Shown here piece by piece: positions 41,922 through 52,685 of a DNA stretch of 64,000 bases (position 1 is its first letter; each line of letters begins with the position of its first letter). Position numbers and translations under genes: made by a program. The notes beneath the pieces are model-generated. The model was not told the DNA's origin. It was given only the letters and a program-made list of their open reading frames with translations, and did not search any database. Origin of the DNA: Helicobacter sp. 12S02232-10 (GTDB lineage Bacteria; Campylobacterota; Campylobacteria; Campylobacterales; Helicobacteraceae); NCBI RefSeq assembly GCF_002272895.1, contig NZ_MLAQ01000003.1, positions 62,001 through 126,000 on the forward strand. The letters run 5' to 3'.

Positions 41922-43595
41922 GTGAAACAAGACAATAATTCGAACTTGAGAATCATTTTGGCAGTGGCGGCTTCGTTTTTGTTCATCGTTATTTATAGTT
42001 ATTTTCAAAAGCCTGCAGACACCCCCATTCAAGAATCCCAGCACGATAGGGTTACTGAAAATGCTAGGCAAGATGTTTCTGCCCCAGCTCCTCTTGTTTC
42101 TTCAAAAACTTCCCCTAGAACTGATGTAGAGTCTAATAGAATCATTGCAAGGGTTGTATCCAAAGATGTTCAGATTGACATTGATCATTTAGGAAGAATT
42201 GCTCAAGTTTATCTCAAAGATAAAAAATTTACCGCTCCAAAACAAGAAGGTTTTTTTGATCACGTAAAAAGACTTTTCGGATTTGCTTCCAAGCCTCAAG
42301 AAGCGATTGACAAACTCCCGCTTTTAGGAAATGATGCCTTAAAACCTTTGGAAATAAGATTTTCAGATGTTGCACTCAATAATGAAGCTTTCAGTCAAGA
42401 TTATGAAGCTGCTAAAGATCGAATTGAACTTCTTGATACTCCTCAAACCCTGATTTTGACTCAAAAACTTCAATCTGTTACGATAAAAAAGATTATTACT
42501 TTTTATCCGAATCTAAAATACGATATAAAAATTGAGCTTGATCGACAAGATTTACCCTATGTGATTACAAACGGATCTAGACCTGTTGCTGATGCTGATG
42601 GATATGCTTTTCACGGGGTTTTATTGGAAACAAGCGAGGATAAGATAGAAAAAGTCGAAGACAAAGACGCTAAGAAACCTGAGCAATTTGGTGGTGCAAA
42701 ATTCATTGCAAGCGTTGATCGTTATTATACGTCACTATTTTTTACTCAAACTCCTAAGGGATTTAATGCGATTATTGATGCAGAAGCAGGAACAAATAAT
42801 CCTTTACCTTTTGTTTCTTTGAATGGAAATGCCGAAATTGAGGGTTATATAGGTCCTAAAAATTATAAAGAACTCAAACAAATCTATCCGATTCTTACAG
42901 ATGTTGTGGAATATGGGATGATTACTTTTTTTGCTAAGCCTGTATTTTTGCTTCTCGATTTTTTACATACCTATATCGGTAATTGGGGTTGGTCCATTAT
43001 TCTTTTGACTTTGATTGTGCGTATTGTTTTATACCCTTTGAGCTATAAGGGTATGGTGAGTATGCAAAAACTCAAAGAGCTTGCACCAAAAATGAAAGAA
43101 ATTCAAGAAAAATATAAGGGTGATCCTCAAAAACTTCAATCCCATATGATGCAGCTTTATAAGAAAAATGGTGCCAATCCGATGGGCGGATGTTTGCCTT
43201 TAGTGCTTCAAATTCCTGTATTTTTTGCCATTTATCGGGTGCTTTATAATGCTGTAGAGCTTAAAAGTGCAGGATGGATTTTATGGATTCACGATTTATC
43301 AGTGATGGATCCATATTTTATGCTTCCTTTATTGATGGGTCTTTCTATGTATTTTCATCAGGTTCTCACTCCCAACACGATTGCTGACCCCACTCAAGCA
43401 AAGATTTTTAAACTTTTGCCTGTTTTCTTTACAATCTTTTTAATCACTTTTCCTGCGGGTCTTGTGCTTTATTGGACTGTTAATAACGTTTTCTCCATTA
43501 TCCAGCAGCTTCTAATCAATAGAATGCTTGATAGAAAAAAAGCTCTTGAAATACAAGAGCATAGACTCCAGCAACATCATGGTGAGAAAAAATGA
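41922..43595 (+). CDS. yidC: Membrane protein insertase
   Basis: A 557-residue Oxa1/YidC insertase. Helix 1 is at the N-terminus, followed by a large periplasmic domain (about 50-340) and the conserved five-helix core starting at FLHTYIGNWGWSIILLTLIV. The cytoplasmic hairpin MQKLKELAPKMKEIQEKYKG follows. The start is GTG with GAGG eight bases upstream. The stop overlaps the jag ATG (ATGA). Confidence 0.95.
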   Translation: MKQDNNSNLRIILAVAASFLFIVIYSYFQKPADTPIQESQHDRVTENARQDVSAPAPLVSSKTSPRTDVESNRIIARVVSKDVQIDIDHLGRIAQVYLKDKKFTAPKQEGFFDHVKRLFGFASKPQEAIDKLPLLGNDALKPLEIRFSDVALNNEAFSQDYEAAKDRIELLDTPQTLILTQKLQSVTIKKIITFYPNLKYDIKIELDRQDLPYVITNGSRPVADADGYAFHGVLLETSEDKIEKVEDKDAKKPEQFGGAKFIASVDRYYTSLFFTQTPKGFNAIIDAEAGTNNPLPFVSLNGNAEIEGYIGPKNYKELKQIYPILTDVVEYGMITFFAKPVFLLLDFLHTYIGNWGWSIILLTLIVRIVLYPLSYKGMVSMQKLKELAPKMKEIQEKYKGDPQKLQSHMMQLYKKNGANPMGGCLPLVLQIPVFFAIYRVLYNAVELKSAGWILWIHDLSVMDPYFMLPLLMGLSMYFHQVLTPNTIADPTQAKIFKLLPVFFTIFLITFPAGLVLYWTVNNVFSIIQQLLINRMLDRKKALEIQEHRLQQHHGEKK

Positions 43596-44410
43596 AAAAA
43601 ATTATTGCTGCAACTTTGCAAGAAGCTATTACTCAGGCTTCGATAGAATTGGGCTGTTCGGTTACAGAGCTTGATTATGAGGTTGTTCAAAGTCCTTCAA
43701 AAGGATTTTTTGGAATCGGTAAAAAAGATGCGATTATTGTTGCAACTATTCTCAAACAAAATTTTACTCAAAAGCCTCATTCAACTGCCTCCCAACCCAC
43801 TCCTATTCTTTCGACGCCAACCCCTCAAAAAAACATTTTATCCTCAGGGCAATCATTAGAAAATTCTTCTTTGAATCCATCAAATTTTGAAGGAAATAAG
43901 TCAAGCATTGATGAAAGTTTTTTTAAAGAAAATGAAAAGACAGATTCTGAAAAAATCACGCAAGAAATTCAAAATGAACTCAAAGCCCTGTTTGCTTCTA
44001 TGCCCTATAAAATTGATAAAATTGAAGTAGGCATTTATGATCCTCAAACGCTTTTAATTACTCTAGATGGGGAGGATTCTGCTTTGATGATCGGGGAAAA
44101 AGGCTATCGTTATAAAGCATTGTCTTATTTGCTTTTTAATTGGATCCATCCTAAATATGGCTATAACATTCGCTTAGAAATCGCTCAATTTTTAAAAAAC
44201 CAAGAAGAAGCGATGGATATTTATCTTCAAAATATTATTACGACCGTATATGAAACTGGTAAAGCTCAAACAAAGCCCCTTGATGGAGTGCTTGCTTATA
44301 TTGCCTTAAAAAAACTTCGAGACATTTTTCCAAATAAATATGTTTCTTTTCGCACCAATACTTTTGATGAGCGTTATATTATTGTGAGCGATTTTATCAG
44401 AAATGAATGA
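43592..44410 (+). CDS. jag: Jag/KhpB-like RNA-binding protein
   Basis: A 272-residue protein with an N-terminal Jag domain (SPSKGFFGIGKKDA, about 30-45), a Ser/Pro-rich linker of about 60 residues, a KH-type segment (IGEKGYRYKALSYLLF) and an R3H-like end. Jag/KhpB binds small RNAs and mRNAs and is almost always next to yidC. It overlaps mnmE by eight bases. Confidence 0.85.
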   Translation: MKKIIAATLQEAITQASIELGCSVTELDYEVVQSPSKGFFGIGKKDAIIVATILKQNFTQKPHSTASQPTPILSTPTPQKNILSSGQSLENSSLNPSNFEGNKSSIDESFFKENEKTDSEKITQEIQNELKALFASMPYKIDKIEVGIYDPQTLLITLDGEDSALMIGEKGYRYKALSYLLFNWIHPKYGYNIRLEIAQFLKNQEEAMDIYLQNIITTVYETGKAQTKPLDGVLAYIALKKLRDIFPNKYVSFRTNTFDERYIIVSDFIRNE

Positions 44411-45773
44411 AAAAGATACGATTGTAGCCATTTCTACACCTCAAGGGAATGGAGCGATGGCCATTGTCAGAATGAGCGGTTCGAAAGCTTTTATAATTAC
44501 GCATAAACTCACTAAAAAAAATAACTTTTCCCCACGCTATGCGACTTTATGTTCTATTTATAATGATTTTGATGAACTGATTGATGAAGCAATTGTAATT
44601 TATTTTAAGGCTCCTTTTAGCTATACGCGTGAAGATGTATGTGAAATACAATGTCACGGAGGCTTAATAAGCGCTAAAATGATTTTAGAAGCCTGCCTTA
44701 AGGCGGGTGCTCGCCTTGCAAATGCAGGTGAATTCAGTAAAAGAGCTTTTTTGAATGGAAGGATTGATTTTTCGCAAGTTAGTGCGTTAGCAAAACTGAT
44801 TGAGGCTAAAAGTCAAAATGCAGCAAAAGTCCTTGTGAGACAGCTTAAAGGAGAATTGGGGAATTTTGTGGAGGAGACTCGCGAAAGCTTATTGCGTTTG
44901 CTTGCTTACAGTGAAGTGATGATTGATTATAGCGAGGAAGATATTCCTTCAGATATGAGTGTTGGCATTCTTTCTCAACTTGAAACTATTATGGGGCGTC
45001 TTCAAGGTATCTATGAGTTTTCAAGTATGCGTCAAGGAATGGTAGATGGGTATCGTTTGAGTATTATTGGCAAGCCCAATGTGGGTAAGAGTTCTGTTTT
45101 AAATGCAATTTTACTTTATGATCGTGCCATTACCAGTCCGATTGCAGGTACTACTAGAGATACAATTGAAGAGAGTATTCAGATTGAAGGGAATATTGTT
45201 AAAATTATTGACACTGCTGGCATTAGGGGGACTAAAGATTCTATCGAAGCTTTAGGCATACAAAAAAGCATTCAAGCTGCAAGAGAAAGTGATATGATTT
45301 TAGCTATTTTTGATGCTTCTACAAAATCAGATAAAGATGATAAGGACATTTTAAATCTTTTGAATGAATTTCCTGATAAACGTTGCATAATTGCATTTAA
45401 TAAGAATGATTTGCCAGCAGTCTTGGATTTTAAAGAGATTGAAAAATCACTAAAAATACCTTATCAAAGTATTTCAATTAACGCTAAAGATTCTCAAAAA
45501 TGCGCCTTAAAGCTCAAAGAAATTTTTTCTTCTATTTTGAAACAAGATGAAATTGGGGAAGAAATACTTTTGACTTCAGTATTCCAAATACAAGCGATTG
45601 AAAAAACGATTAAAAGCATTCAAGAGGCCATCAATGTATTTGAAAGTCGTGAATTGGAACTTTTTTCTTACAATATTAGTGATGCATTGGAAGCGATTTC
45701 AAGCATTACTCATCCTTATGATATCTCTGAAATGTTTGATAAAATGTTTGGAGAGTTTTGTTTAGGTAAATAA
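44403..45773 (+). CDS. mnmE: tRNA modification GTPase MnmE
   Basis: MnmE with MnmG makes the wobble uridine modification cmnm5U34. The 456-residue protein has the N-terminal folate-binding domain, the G1 loop GKPNVGKSS near residue 224, the switch DTAGIRGTKD, and the invariant C-terminal FCLGK cysteine. The domain order and length are normal. Confidence 0.96.
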   Translation: MNEKDTIVAISTPQGNGAMAIVRMSGSKAFIITHKLTKKNNFSPRYATLCSIYNDFDELIDEAIVIYFKAPFSYTREDVCEIQCHGGLISAKMILEACLKAGARLANAGEFSKRAFLNGRIDFSQVSALAKLIEAKSQNAAKVLVRQLKGELGNFVEETRESLLRLLAYSEVMIDYSEEDIPSDMSVGILSQLETIMGRLQGIYEFSSMRQGMVDGYRLSIIGKPNVGKSSVLNAILLYDRAITSPIAGTTRDTIEESIQIEGNIVKIIDTAGIRGTKDSIEALGIQKSIQAARESDMILAIFDASTKSDKDDKDILNLLNEFPDKRCIIAFNKNDLPAVLDFKEIEKSLKIPYQSISINAKDSQKCALKLKEIFSSILKQDEIGEEILLTSVFQIQAIEKTIKSIQEAINVFESRELELFSYNISDALEAISSITHPYDISEMFDKMFGEFCLGK

Positions 45774-45774
45774 T

Positions 45775-46644
45775 TTGTTTTCATTTCCTGCTCCATTTGA
45801 ATCGTATTTTTGGCGGGGTAGAAAAATTTATCTCAAACGCGATGATCTGCTCCATCCTGTTTTAAATGGAAACAAGGCTAGAAAATTTGAAGCTCTTTTG
45901 TATTTGGATTTGAATGAAAAAACGCTTGTGAGTTATGGAGGCAATCAATCCAATGCAATGTTTGCACTTTCTTATATTGCTAAACTCAAGGGCTGTGATT
46001 TTCTTTATGTTACTCCTACGCCAAGTACTTATTTAAGAGAGTGTCCGCAAGGTAATTTTGCACACGCCCTTAAGAACGGAATGCGTTTGGAGTTTGTCTC
46101 AGGGGGTATAGATGTTCTTGAAGATAGAGCAAGAAGAATCTTTGAAAGTTTAGATAAAAAAGCATTGTTTATTCCTCAAGGAGGGGCCTGTGAAATAGCC
46201 AAGAAAGGCATTGAAAGGCTTGCTTTGGAATTACGTGAGGATATGAGGGACTTGAAAAATCCCGCAGTATTTTATGTTTCAGGAAGTGGGGCGAGTGTGG
46301 CATATTTAGCAAGTTTTCTACCCTGTATTTTTAGTGTAGGGGCAGCGGGTGACTCTACTTATTTAGAATCGCTTTTTAAGACTATTGGGGCGGGATTGCC
46401 AGAAAATATTATAAGCTCAAGCATAAAAATTCCTTTTGGAAAACCTCATAAAAAGCTTTATGAAATTTATCTTGAGTGGTTGTCTTTGGGAGTAGAGTTT
46501 GATTTGATTTATGATTGTTTGGGTTGGTTGTGCTTGAGTGAAAACTTGAAGCTTTTTGAAGATAGAGAAATTGTTTTTGTGCATTCGGGCGGATTGCTTG
46601 GCAATCTCACGCAAAAGTTACGGTATGAGAGGATTTTTTTATAA
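45775..46644 (+). CDS. ACC deaminase/D-cysteine desulfhydrase-like PLP enzyme
   Basis: A 289-residue fold-type II PLP protein. The PLP lysine is in NGNKARKFEALLY near residue 34, followed by SYGGNQSNAMFALSY and PQGGACEIAKKGI. These are shared by ACC deaminase and D-cysteine desulfhydrase, and the substrate cannot be decided here. It starts at TTG one base after mnmE and is probably cotranscribed with it. Confidence 0.78.
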   Translation: MFSFPAPFESYFWRGRKIYLKRDDLLHPVLNGNKARKFEALLYLDLNEKTLVSYGGNQSNAMFALSYIAKLKGCDFLYVTPTPSTYLRECPQGNFAHALKNGMRLEFVSGGIDVLEDRARRIFESLDKKALFIPQGGACEIAKKGIERLALELREDMRDLKNPAVFYVSGSGASVAYLASFLPCIFSVGAAGDSTYLESLFKTIGAGLPENIISSSIKIPFGKPHKKLYEIYLEWLSLGVEFDLIYDCLGWLCLSENLKLFEDREIVFVHSGGLLGNLTQKLRYERIFL

Positions 46645-46647
46645 GGA

Positions 46648-47367
46648 TTATTTTTTGGCTTTTTTATTTGCATAAATATTTATGCATTCTACTCCCAAAG
46701 AAAAGACCATTGCAAAATAAATATAGCCTTTTGGGATATGAAAATCAAGCCCATCAGCCACTAGGGCAATACCTACCATCATAAGAAATGCAAGTGCTAA
46801 AGTTTTGATGGTAGGGTTGCGCTCGACAAACTCAGAGATACTTTTGGAAGCTACCATCATTATTAGAACTGCCAATACAATTGCAATCACCATTACAGGC
46901 AGATGATCTGCCATTCCGACTGCTGTAACAACAGAATCAAGTGAAAAAATAATGTCTAAAATTGAGATTTGAATGAGAGTAGAAAAAAAACCTGATGTTT
47001 TTTGATCAATATCCTTTTTTTCCAAAGCAGGAGAATTTATTTGAGAATGGATTTCGTGAGTACTCTTATAAATAAGAAAAAGACCCCCTAAAATCAAGAT
47101 AATATCTCTGCCTGAAATTTGGTTTCCTAAGATTTCAAAAAGTGGTTGTGTGAGTTTCATTATCCAAAAAAGCGAAGCAAGTAGAGCAATGCGTGTAAAC
47201 ATTGCCAATCCCAACCCCAAGACTCTAGCTTTATCCCTTTGGTGTAGGGGAAGTTTGCTTACGATAATGGCAATGAAAATAATATTGTCAATCCCTAGAA
47301 CGATTTCTAATAGTGTAAGTGTTGCTAAAGCAATCCAAGCACTTGGATCCAAGAGCCATTCAAGCAT
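46648..47367 (-). CDS. TerC-family membrane protein
   Basis: A 239-residue protein with about seven helices. TLLEIVLGIDNIIFIAII and SILDIIFSLDSVVTAVGMA carry the paired acidic residues that define TerC/YkoY; relatives export manganese and support metal loading of secreted enzymes. The C-terminal KGYIYFAMVFSLGVECINI is typical. It starts one base after the corA stop, so both metal-transport genes share a transcript. Confidence 0.85.
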   Translation of the reverse strand: MLEWLLDPSAWIALATLTLLEIVLGIDNIIFIAIIVSKLPLHQRDKARVLGLGLAMFTRIALLASLFWIMKLTQPLFEILGNQISGRDIILILGGLFLIYKSTHEIHSQINSPALEKKDIDQKTSGFFSTLIQISILDIIFSLDSVVTAVGMADHLPVMVIAIVLAVLIMMVASKSISEFVERNPTIKTLALAFLMMVGIALVADGLDFHIPKGYIYFAMVFSLGVECINIYANKKAKK

Positions 47368-48330
47368 TTAGAGCCATCCTTTTTTCTTAAAATAAATTAC
47401 AGGAAGAATCGTGGATATAATCATTACGAGTATCGTGATGGGGTAACCAAATTGCCAATGCAATTCAGGCATATTTTCGAAATTCATTCCATAGATCGTG
47501 CCAATCAGGGTTGGAGGCATCATTGCCATTGTCGCTACGGTAAAAACTTTAATAATTTTATTTTGTTCGACATTGATTTGACTAGTAAAAAGACTTTGAA
47601 TGTTGTCCAAGACATTCATATTAACGGTAGTGAATTCTACAAGGGAGTTGATATCTTTGAGTACAATGGTCAGATTTTTTTTTACATCCATATCTACTTT
47701 ATCGCTTTTGAGAAGCGCAGTAATGGCACGACGTTTGTCAAAAAGGGAATCTCTAAGTCCCATATTGAGCTCTTGGAGGATTGAAAGCTTTGTAAGAATA
47801 TTATCGTGGTTGAGATTTTTTTCGTTAAAAACAACATTTTTTCTAAGATCGCTAGTCTCTCTACCTGCACTTTCAAGCAAATCGGCATCTTTTTCGATAC
47901 GCACTTCAAAGATTTTACTCACAAGATCAAACCCGTCTTCAAAATTTTTAGGACTTGCCAAAACACGTTGTTGGATTTCATCAAAGACCTTGAATTCATT
48001 ATAGCGAATAGTAAATAGGATGCCTTTATAGAGGATGAAAGTAACCGTTTGGTTGTGTAGTTCGAGTTCTGAATCCCTCATTAGAAAGTAGGTATTGATG
48101 GTAATGCTTGTACTATCTTCCCAATATCTTGCGCTTTGCTCAATCTCTTCGCGTTCTTCTTTAGTAGGAATGTCAAGCATATAAGTTTTTGCAATGTAAG
48201 ATACTTCAGCACTTGTGGGGTGCAAAAGATCGATCCAAAGAATAATTCCTCCATCTAAGCAAATGTTTTCAGTGCTTTGAAAACTTTCTCTGGAAACAAG
48301 TGACTTTTTTTTCATAAACACATTCATCAT
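47368..48330 (-). CDS. corA: Magnesium/nickel/cobalt transporter CorA
   Basis: A 320-residue CorA: a long cytoplasmic helical domain, then two C-terminal membrane helices with the selectivity motif YGMNF near residue 285. In H. pylori it imports Mg2+. The ATG at 48330 and one three bases downstream are both possible. pgk lies 98 bases upstream on the same strand, as in H. pylori. Confidence 0.93.
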   Translation of the reverse strand: MMNVFMKKKSLVSRESFQSTENICLDGGIILWIDLLHPTSAEVSYIAKTYMLDIPTKEEREEIEQSARYWEDSTSITINTYFLMRDSELELHNQTVTFILYKGILFTIRYNEFKVFDEIQQRVLASPKNFEDGFDLVSKIFEVRIEKDADLLESAGRETSDLRKNVVFNEKNLNHDNILTKLSILQELNMGLRDSLFDKRRAITALLKSDKVDMDVKKNLTIVLKDINSLVEFTTVNMNVLDNIQSLFTSQINVEQNKIIKVFTVATMAMMPPTLIGTIYGMNFENMPELHWQFGYPITILVMIISTILPVIYFKKKGWL

Positions 48331-48428
48331 ATTGCCACCTTTTAAGAATAAAAACTTTCATACTACGGACTGAAACTTAAACAGATTTTTAATTATTCCT
48401 CCTTAAGTATCAAAAGCCCAATCATAAC

Positions 48429-49640
48429 CTATTTTTTGTCCAATACCTCAAATGCGGGCAGAATTTTGCCTTCAAGCAATTCTAAGGAAGCACCACCGCC
48501 TGTAGAAATAAAACTCATATTATCTCTTTCGCCTGCCTTATCAATAGCATCAGCAGTATCGCCCCCACCGATGAGAGAAAATGCATAAGTATCTGAGATT
48601 GAATGGGCAATGTTGAAGGTCCCACGCGAAAACTGCGATATTTCATAAATTCCAAGCGGACCATTCCAGATGATGGTCTGACTTGAATGAACGACTTGGG
48701 CAAAAAGTTTTGTGGTTGCTGGTCCCATATCTACGGCCATATATCCCTCTGGAATATCTTGCGCAGGAGTGATTTTTATGTTTTTATGTTTTTTGATATC
48801 ATCTGTGCTAACCACATCTACAGGCAGATAAATTTTGACATTTTTTGTTCTAGCTAATTCCAGAATTTTGGAAGCATCTTTGATCAATCCATCTTCAATC
48901 AGTGATTTTTGCATATTATAACCGAGTGCCTTGAGGAATGTATTACTCATTGCCCCACCAATAATGATTTTATCTACGACATCTAAAATATTAAAGAGAA
49001 GTTCAAGCTTGGAGCTTACCTTGCTTCCGCCTACGATAAGCAAAACAGGTTTTAGAGGGTTAGCTAAAGCTTTGGCAAAAGAATCAATTTCTTTTTTAAG
49101 CAAAAGTCCTGCTACTCTTTCTTTGGTAAATTCGGCTACCCCATAGGTGCTTGAATGAGCACGATGACTTGTTCCAAAAGCATCATTTACATAGATATCG
49201 CACAGGTTTGCAAGATCTTGACTGAGTTCTTTGGAATTTTTTTCTTCACCTTCATAAAAACGAATATTTTCAAGAAGAATAACCCCACCCTTAGGCAATG
49301 TATTTTGGAGTACATGCGCTGATTCAATGCTGTCTGCAAACGCGACATTTTTATCCAAAAGCCTTTCAAGTCGCTTGAGGATATGTTTGAGTGAAAATTC
49401 AAGATTTTTTTCCTTAGGACGTCCTAGATGGCTTACCAAAATAATGGATTGAGGATTGTTATCGATACAATAGTTGATGGTTGGAAGTGCCTCTCGGATA
49501 CGTGTATCATCAGAGATATTAAAATCTTTATCCATCGGGACATTGAAATCTACCCGAATAAGGATTTTTTTGCCAGTAATATTGACATCTCGAATGCTTT
49601 TTGTTTGTTGCATTAAGGTAATACTTGCCACTTGTAACAT
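48429..49640 (-). CDS. pgk: Phosphoglycerate kinase
   Basis: The ATP-forming glycolytic step from 1,3-bisphosphoglycerate; it also runs in reverse for gluconeogenesis. The protein is 403 residues from ATG 49640, which has GGAG six bases upstream; the open frame extends eight codons further without a site. RVDFNVPMD, SHLGRPK and the closing FISTGGGASLELLEGKILPA are intact. Confidence 0.95.
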   Translation of the reverse strand: MLQVASITLMQQTKSIRDVNITGKKILIRVDFNVPMDKDFNISDDTRIREALPTINYCIDNNPQSIILVSHLGRPKEKNLEFSLKHILKRLERLLDKNVAFADSIESAHVLQNTLPKGGVILLENIRFYEGEEKNSKELSQDLANLCDIYVNDAFGTSHRAHSSTYGVAEFTKERVAGLLLKKEIDSFAKALANPLKPVLLIVGGSKVSSKLELLFNILDVVDKIIIGGAMSNTFLKALGYNMQKSLIEDGLIKDASKILELARTKNVKIYLPVDVVSTDDIKKHKNIKITPAQDIPEGYMAVDMGPATTKLFAQVVHSSQTIIWNGPLGIYEISQFSRGTFNIAHSISDTYAFSLIGGGDTADAIDKAGERDNMSFISTGGGASLELLEGKILPAFEVLDKK

Positions 49641-49874
49641 AATTTGCTCCTTAAACTTATTCAATCATTGCGGGGAATCAGGTTAAAATACCTTGTTATC
49701 CCTGTAATTTGGATTAATGGCGCAATGGCTTTTTATAATGTATGATTTTATCAAAACCAAGCTTGTATTCAGCCAAAATATTCTTAAGCTTTGAGATTTA
49801 TTAAGTCGTGTCGGTGAAAACGAATCAAAATTATAAAACTATAATCGTTTGGCATCTCTGCATCGAGATGGAAA

Positions 49875-51146
49875 TTAAAACATTTCTCGCAAACGAATTT
49901 TTCCAAACTCCACGCCAGGCTGATCGTAGGAATTGATGTTAAAAATCCCTCCCACACAAGAGGTTAAAAGCTCAAAATAAATAATGAGTCTTCCTGCACT
50001 TGTTTCGCAAAGTTCATCAATTTCAATATGATCAGTAGGAATACCCTCGTTTTGTATTGTTTCCATTGTTGCAATTTGCTGGAGATTGAGCAGTTTGGCA
50101 AAAGAGGTACCATTGACAAAATCTGTGGATTCTAAGTATTTAAGCTTAAGATCGGGGATTTTAGGTTCGGTATATTTAGCGCGATTGAGACTGATAAAGG
50201 TTATGGTTTTATCCATCAAGCCTTGAGTAATGAGTTGCAAGAAAGAGTGTTGATCAATACTTCCGATTAATCCAATGGGTGTCAGGCCGACTTTTTTGCC
50301 ATAAATATCAAGCTTTCCTAAAGATTCCCCCCAAAGTTGCACATACCAAGAGTTAAAATCCCTAAAGGCACTTGAATAGGAAAAAAGAATATTGATAGGA
50401 AATCGGTCGCGATTTTTTGCTAGGAAAATTGCTTTTTTTAGCAGATGTTCTTCCTTGCGTTCAAAAAATCTTTTTTCAAATTCTGCTGCTCCTTTAAGGA
50501 ATTCTTTAGTGTCATAACCCAAAAGAGTCAAGGGAAAAATCCCTACAGTGCTTAGAATCGAAAATCTCCCTCCGATATTTTTGGCTATGGTGAGAACGGT
50601 TATTTTGTATTCTTTTGCCAAAAAATATAAAGGAGAATCTTCATCGGTGATAAAGATTAGATGTGCTTTACTTTGGGCTGAATTCAAAAGATTGTAGCGT
50701 TTGATTACGTATTTCATTAAAGAGGAGGTTTCAATCGTTGTTCCTGATTTGGAAATGATGACAAATAAAGAATCTTTCACTTCAAGCCCAAAGAGTGATT
50801 TTTGAATTTCAATGGGGTCAGTATGTTCTAAAAAAATCAGTGCAATATCTTTGCGAGAGGGGAGGTGGTAAAGGATGCCATCAATTGCTTTGAGTCCTAA
50901 AGAACTCCCTCCTATTCCAATGATGACGAGGTTTTTTATATTGTTGAGAAGCGCTTGGTTTTTTTGAATATAGTTTTGAGAGTCTTTCAAGGCTTTTTCT
51001 TCAAATGGAAGCTCGTAATACCCACTTTTTTTGTTTTTGCGCTCTGAAGAAATGATGTCAAAGACATTATCTAGGGCTTTTTTAGTCGGGTGTGCAAGGT
51101 GCCTGAGTTCAGAATTTTTGTCAAAATATTGGTTAAAGGTTAGCAT
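49875..51146 (-). CDS. pgi: Glucose-6-phosphate isomerase, short form
   Basis: A 423-residue Pgi with two SIS domains: GIGGSSLGLKAIDG (about 72-85), ISKSGTTIETSSL near 132 and GGRFSILSTVGIFP near 187. The H. pylori enzyme is about 545 residues as I recall, so this belongs to the shorter type seen in Campylobacter. It lies nine bases after gap. The 234-base gap to pgk is AT-rich and holds no gene I can see. Confidence 0.92.
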   Translation of the reverse strand: MLTFNQYFDKNSELRHLAHPTKKALDNVFDIISSERKNKKSGYYELPFEEKALKDSQNYIQKNQALLNNIKNLVIIGIGGSSLGLKAIDGILYHLPSRKDIALIFLEHTDPIEIQKSLFGLEVKDSLFVIISKSGTTIETSSLMKYVIKRYNLLNSAQSKAHLIFITDEDSPLYFLAKEYKITVLTIAKNIGGRFSILSTVGIFPLTLLGYDTKEFLKGAAEFEKRFFERKEEHLLKKAIFLAKNRDRFPINILFSYSSAFRDFNSWYVQLWGESLGKLDIYGKKVGLTPIGLIGSIDQHSFLQLITQGLMDKTITFISLNRAKYTEPKIPDLKLKYLESTDFVNGTSFAKLLNLQQIATMETIQNEGIPTDHIEIDELCETSAGRLIIYFELLTSCVGGIFNINSYDQPGVEFGKIRLREMF

Positions 51147-51155
51147 TGTCAGACT

Positions 51156-52148
51156 TTAATGGGTCATTGCCCAAATGCTCATATCTACAAGTCTGTGACT
51201 ATAGCCCATCTCGTTGTCATACCAAGCAAGCACTTTGATGGCTTTTTCATCAATGACAAGAGTTTTATCAGGCACAAAAACAGCGCTGTAAGATGAACCG
51301 ATAAAGTCACTAGAAACGCATTGATCTTCATCGACAAAAATAATTCCTTTCATTGACTCTTCTTGAGCAGTTTTAAAAGCTTGGTTCAAATCGTCTTTAG
51401 TTACTTTTTGAGCGAGATTTGCACTTAAATCCACAAGGCTTACATCAGGCGTAGGCACACGAATTGAAAGACCGTTGAGCTTCCCTTCAAGTTCAGGCAT
51501 AACTAATCCGATAGCTTTTGCTGCACCAGTGGTAGTAGGGATCATATTGAGTGCAGCAGCTCTGGCACGACGGATATCTTTATGTTTTACATCTAAAAGA
51601 TTCTGATCGTTGGTATAGCTATGAATAGTTGTCATCAGGGCATTTTCTAAGCCAAAATTGCTATGAAGCACTTTGATGATGGGGGCAAGACAATTGGTTG
51701 TGCAAGAGGCGTTTGAAATAACCCTTTCCCCTTTGTATGCGGTATGATTCACGCCATAAACAAATGTTGGTGTATTTTGGGCGGGTGCAGAAATGATAAC
51801 TTTTTCAATATTATCTTTAAGATGGAGAGAGGATTTTTCTAAGGAATTGAATTTGCCGGTACATTCAATCACTCCTCTTGCACCATATTTGGAAAAGTCT
51901 AGATTTATAGGATCTCTATCAGAAAGAATTTTTACACTCTTGCTTTTGCCGATGCGAAGTGTTGTATCATCAATCTTTTGAGCATCATAATGCTTATGAA
52001 CAGAGTCGTAACGAATGAGATGGAGCAGGGTATCAATATCAGCGGTTGTATTGAGCGCAACAAGCTCGATATCATCTCTAGAACCAATGATTCTTGCTGT
52101 GCAAAGTCCAATTCTTCCAGTTCCATTAATAGCGATTTTTAAAGTCAT
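51156..52148 (-). CDS. gap: Glyceraldehyde-3-phosphate dehydrogenase
   Basis: A 330-residue type I GAPDH. The NAD-binding start [14 protein letters not shown], the catalytic cysteine in [13 protein letters not shown] (about residue 149) and [15 protein letters not shown] at the end are complete. It heads gap-pgi, followed at a distance by pgk-corA-terC on the same strand. Confidence 0.96.
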   Translation of the reverse strand: MTLKIAINGTGRIGLCTARIIGSRDDIELVALNTTADIDTLLHLIRYDSVHKHYDAQKIDDTTLRIGKSKSVKILSDRDPINLDFSKYGARGVIECTGKFNSLEKSSLHLKDNIEKVIISAPAQNTPTFVYGVNHTAYKGERVISNASCTTNCLAPIIKVLHSNFGLENALMTTIHSYTNDQNLLDVKHKDIRRARAAALNMIPTTTGAAKAIGLVMPELEGKLNGLSIRVPTPDVSLVDLSANLAQKVTKDDLNQAFKTAQEESMKGIIFVDEDQCVSSDFIGSSYSAVFVPDKTLVIDEKAIKVLAWYDNEMGYSHRLVDMSIWAMTH

Positions 52149-52285
52149 TTTAAATCCTTTGTCAGAGATTTATTTAGAAGTTTTGATAAGACTATTCTAT
52201 ATCAAAATCTCTTAAGAAAAGCTCGAAAATTCACAAAAGTTTTGTAAAATCCCCTAAAATACTTGATTTTAATACAAAATATATG

Positions 52286-52291
52286 TAGAAT
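52286..52291 (+). promoter_or_regulatory. -10 box of the hup promoter
   Basis: TAGAAT lies 48 bases before the hup ATG in the divergent gap with gap. Confidence 0.45.
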
Positions 52292-52339
52292 AGCCACGTT
52301 TTGAATAAAAACAAAATATCCTATGAATGGAGGTTTATT

Positions 52340-52627
52340 ATGAATAAGGCAGAGTTTGTAGACTTTGTAAAAGATGCAGGTGATTTTGCAACCAAAAAAG
52401 AGGCTGAAAATGCAGTAAATGCTTTTACCGCAGCTGTAGAAAAAGCTCTTTCAAAAAAACAAAGCGTTGAGCTTGTTGGATTTGGAAAATTTGAAACTGT
52501 TTTGCAAAAAGGTAAATCCGGAAAAGTTCCCGGCAGTACTAAAACTTATAAAACAGCAGATAAAATGGTTCCAAAATTCAAGCCTGGCAAAGGTCTTAAA
52601 GATCTTGTTGCAAAAATAAAAAAATAA
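52340..52627 (+). CDS. hup: DNA-binding protein HU
   Basis: A 95-residue histone-like nucleoid protein that bends and protects DNA. MNKAEFVDFVKDAG at the start, VGFGKFETV and the arm region GKSGKVPGSTKTYK are typical. ATG 52340 with GGAGG seven bases upstream is the start; the open frame runs 13 codons further but without support. A strong terminator follows. Confidence 0.96.
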   Translation: MNKAEFVDFVKDAGDFATKKEAENAVNAFTAAVEKALSKKQSVELVGFGKFETVLQKGKSGKVPGSTKTYKTADKMVPKFKPGKGLKDLVAKIKK

Positions 52628-52633
52628 TTTATA

Positions 52634-52676
52634 CCGCATTTTGGGCTTGTATCAAAGCTTAAAGTGCGGTTTTTTA
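52634..52676 (+). terminator. Rho-independent terminator after hup
   Basis: CCGCA pairs with TGCGG, extended by TTT/AAA with one bulged G, and is followed by six T residues. It ends just before tRNA-Arg. Confidence 0.75.
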
Positions 52677-52685
52677 TTGTCTTTT

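Noticed and set aside
47600-48004. 134-codon rightward ORF inside corA
   Set aside because: Shadow of the corA frame: Ser/Leu/Arg-rich, with no site.
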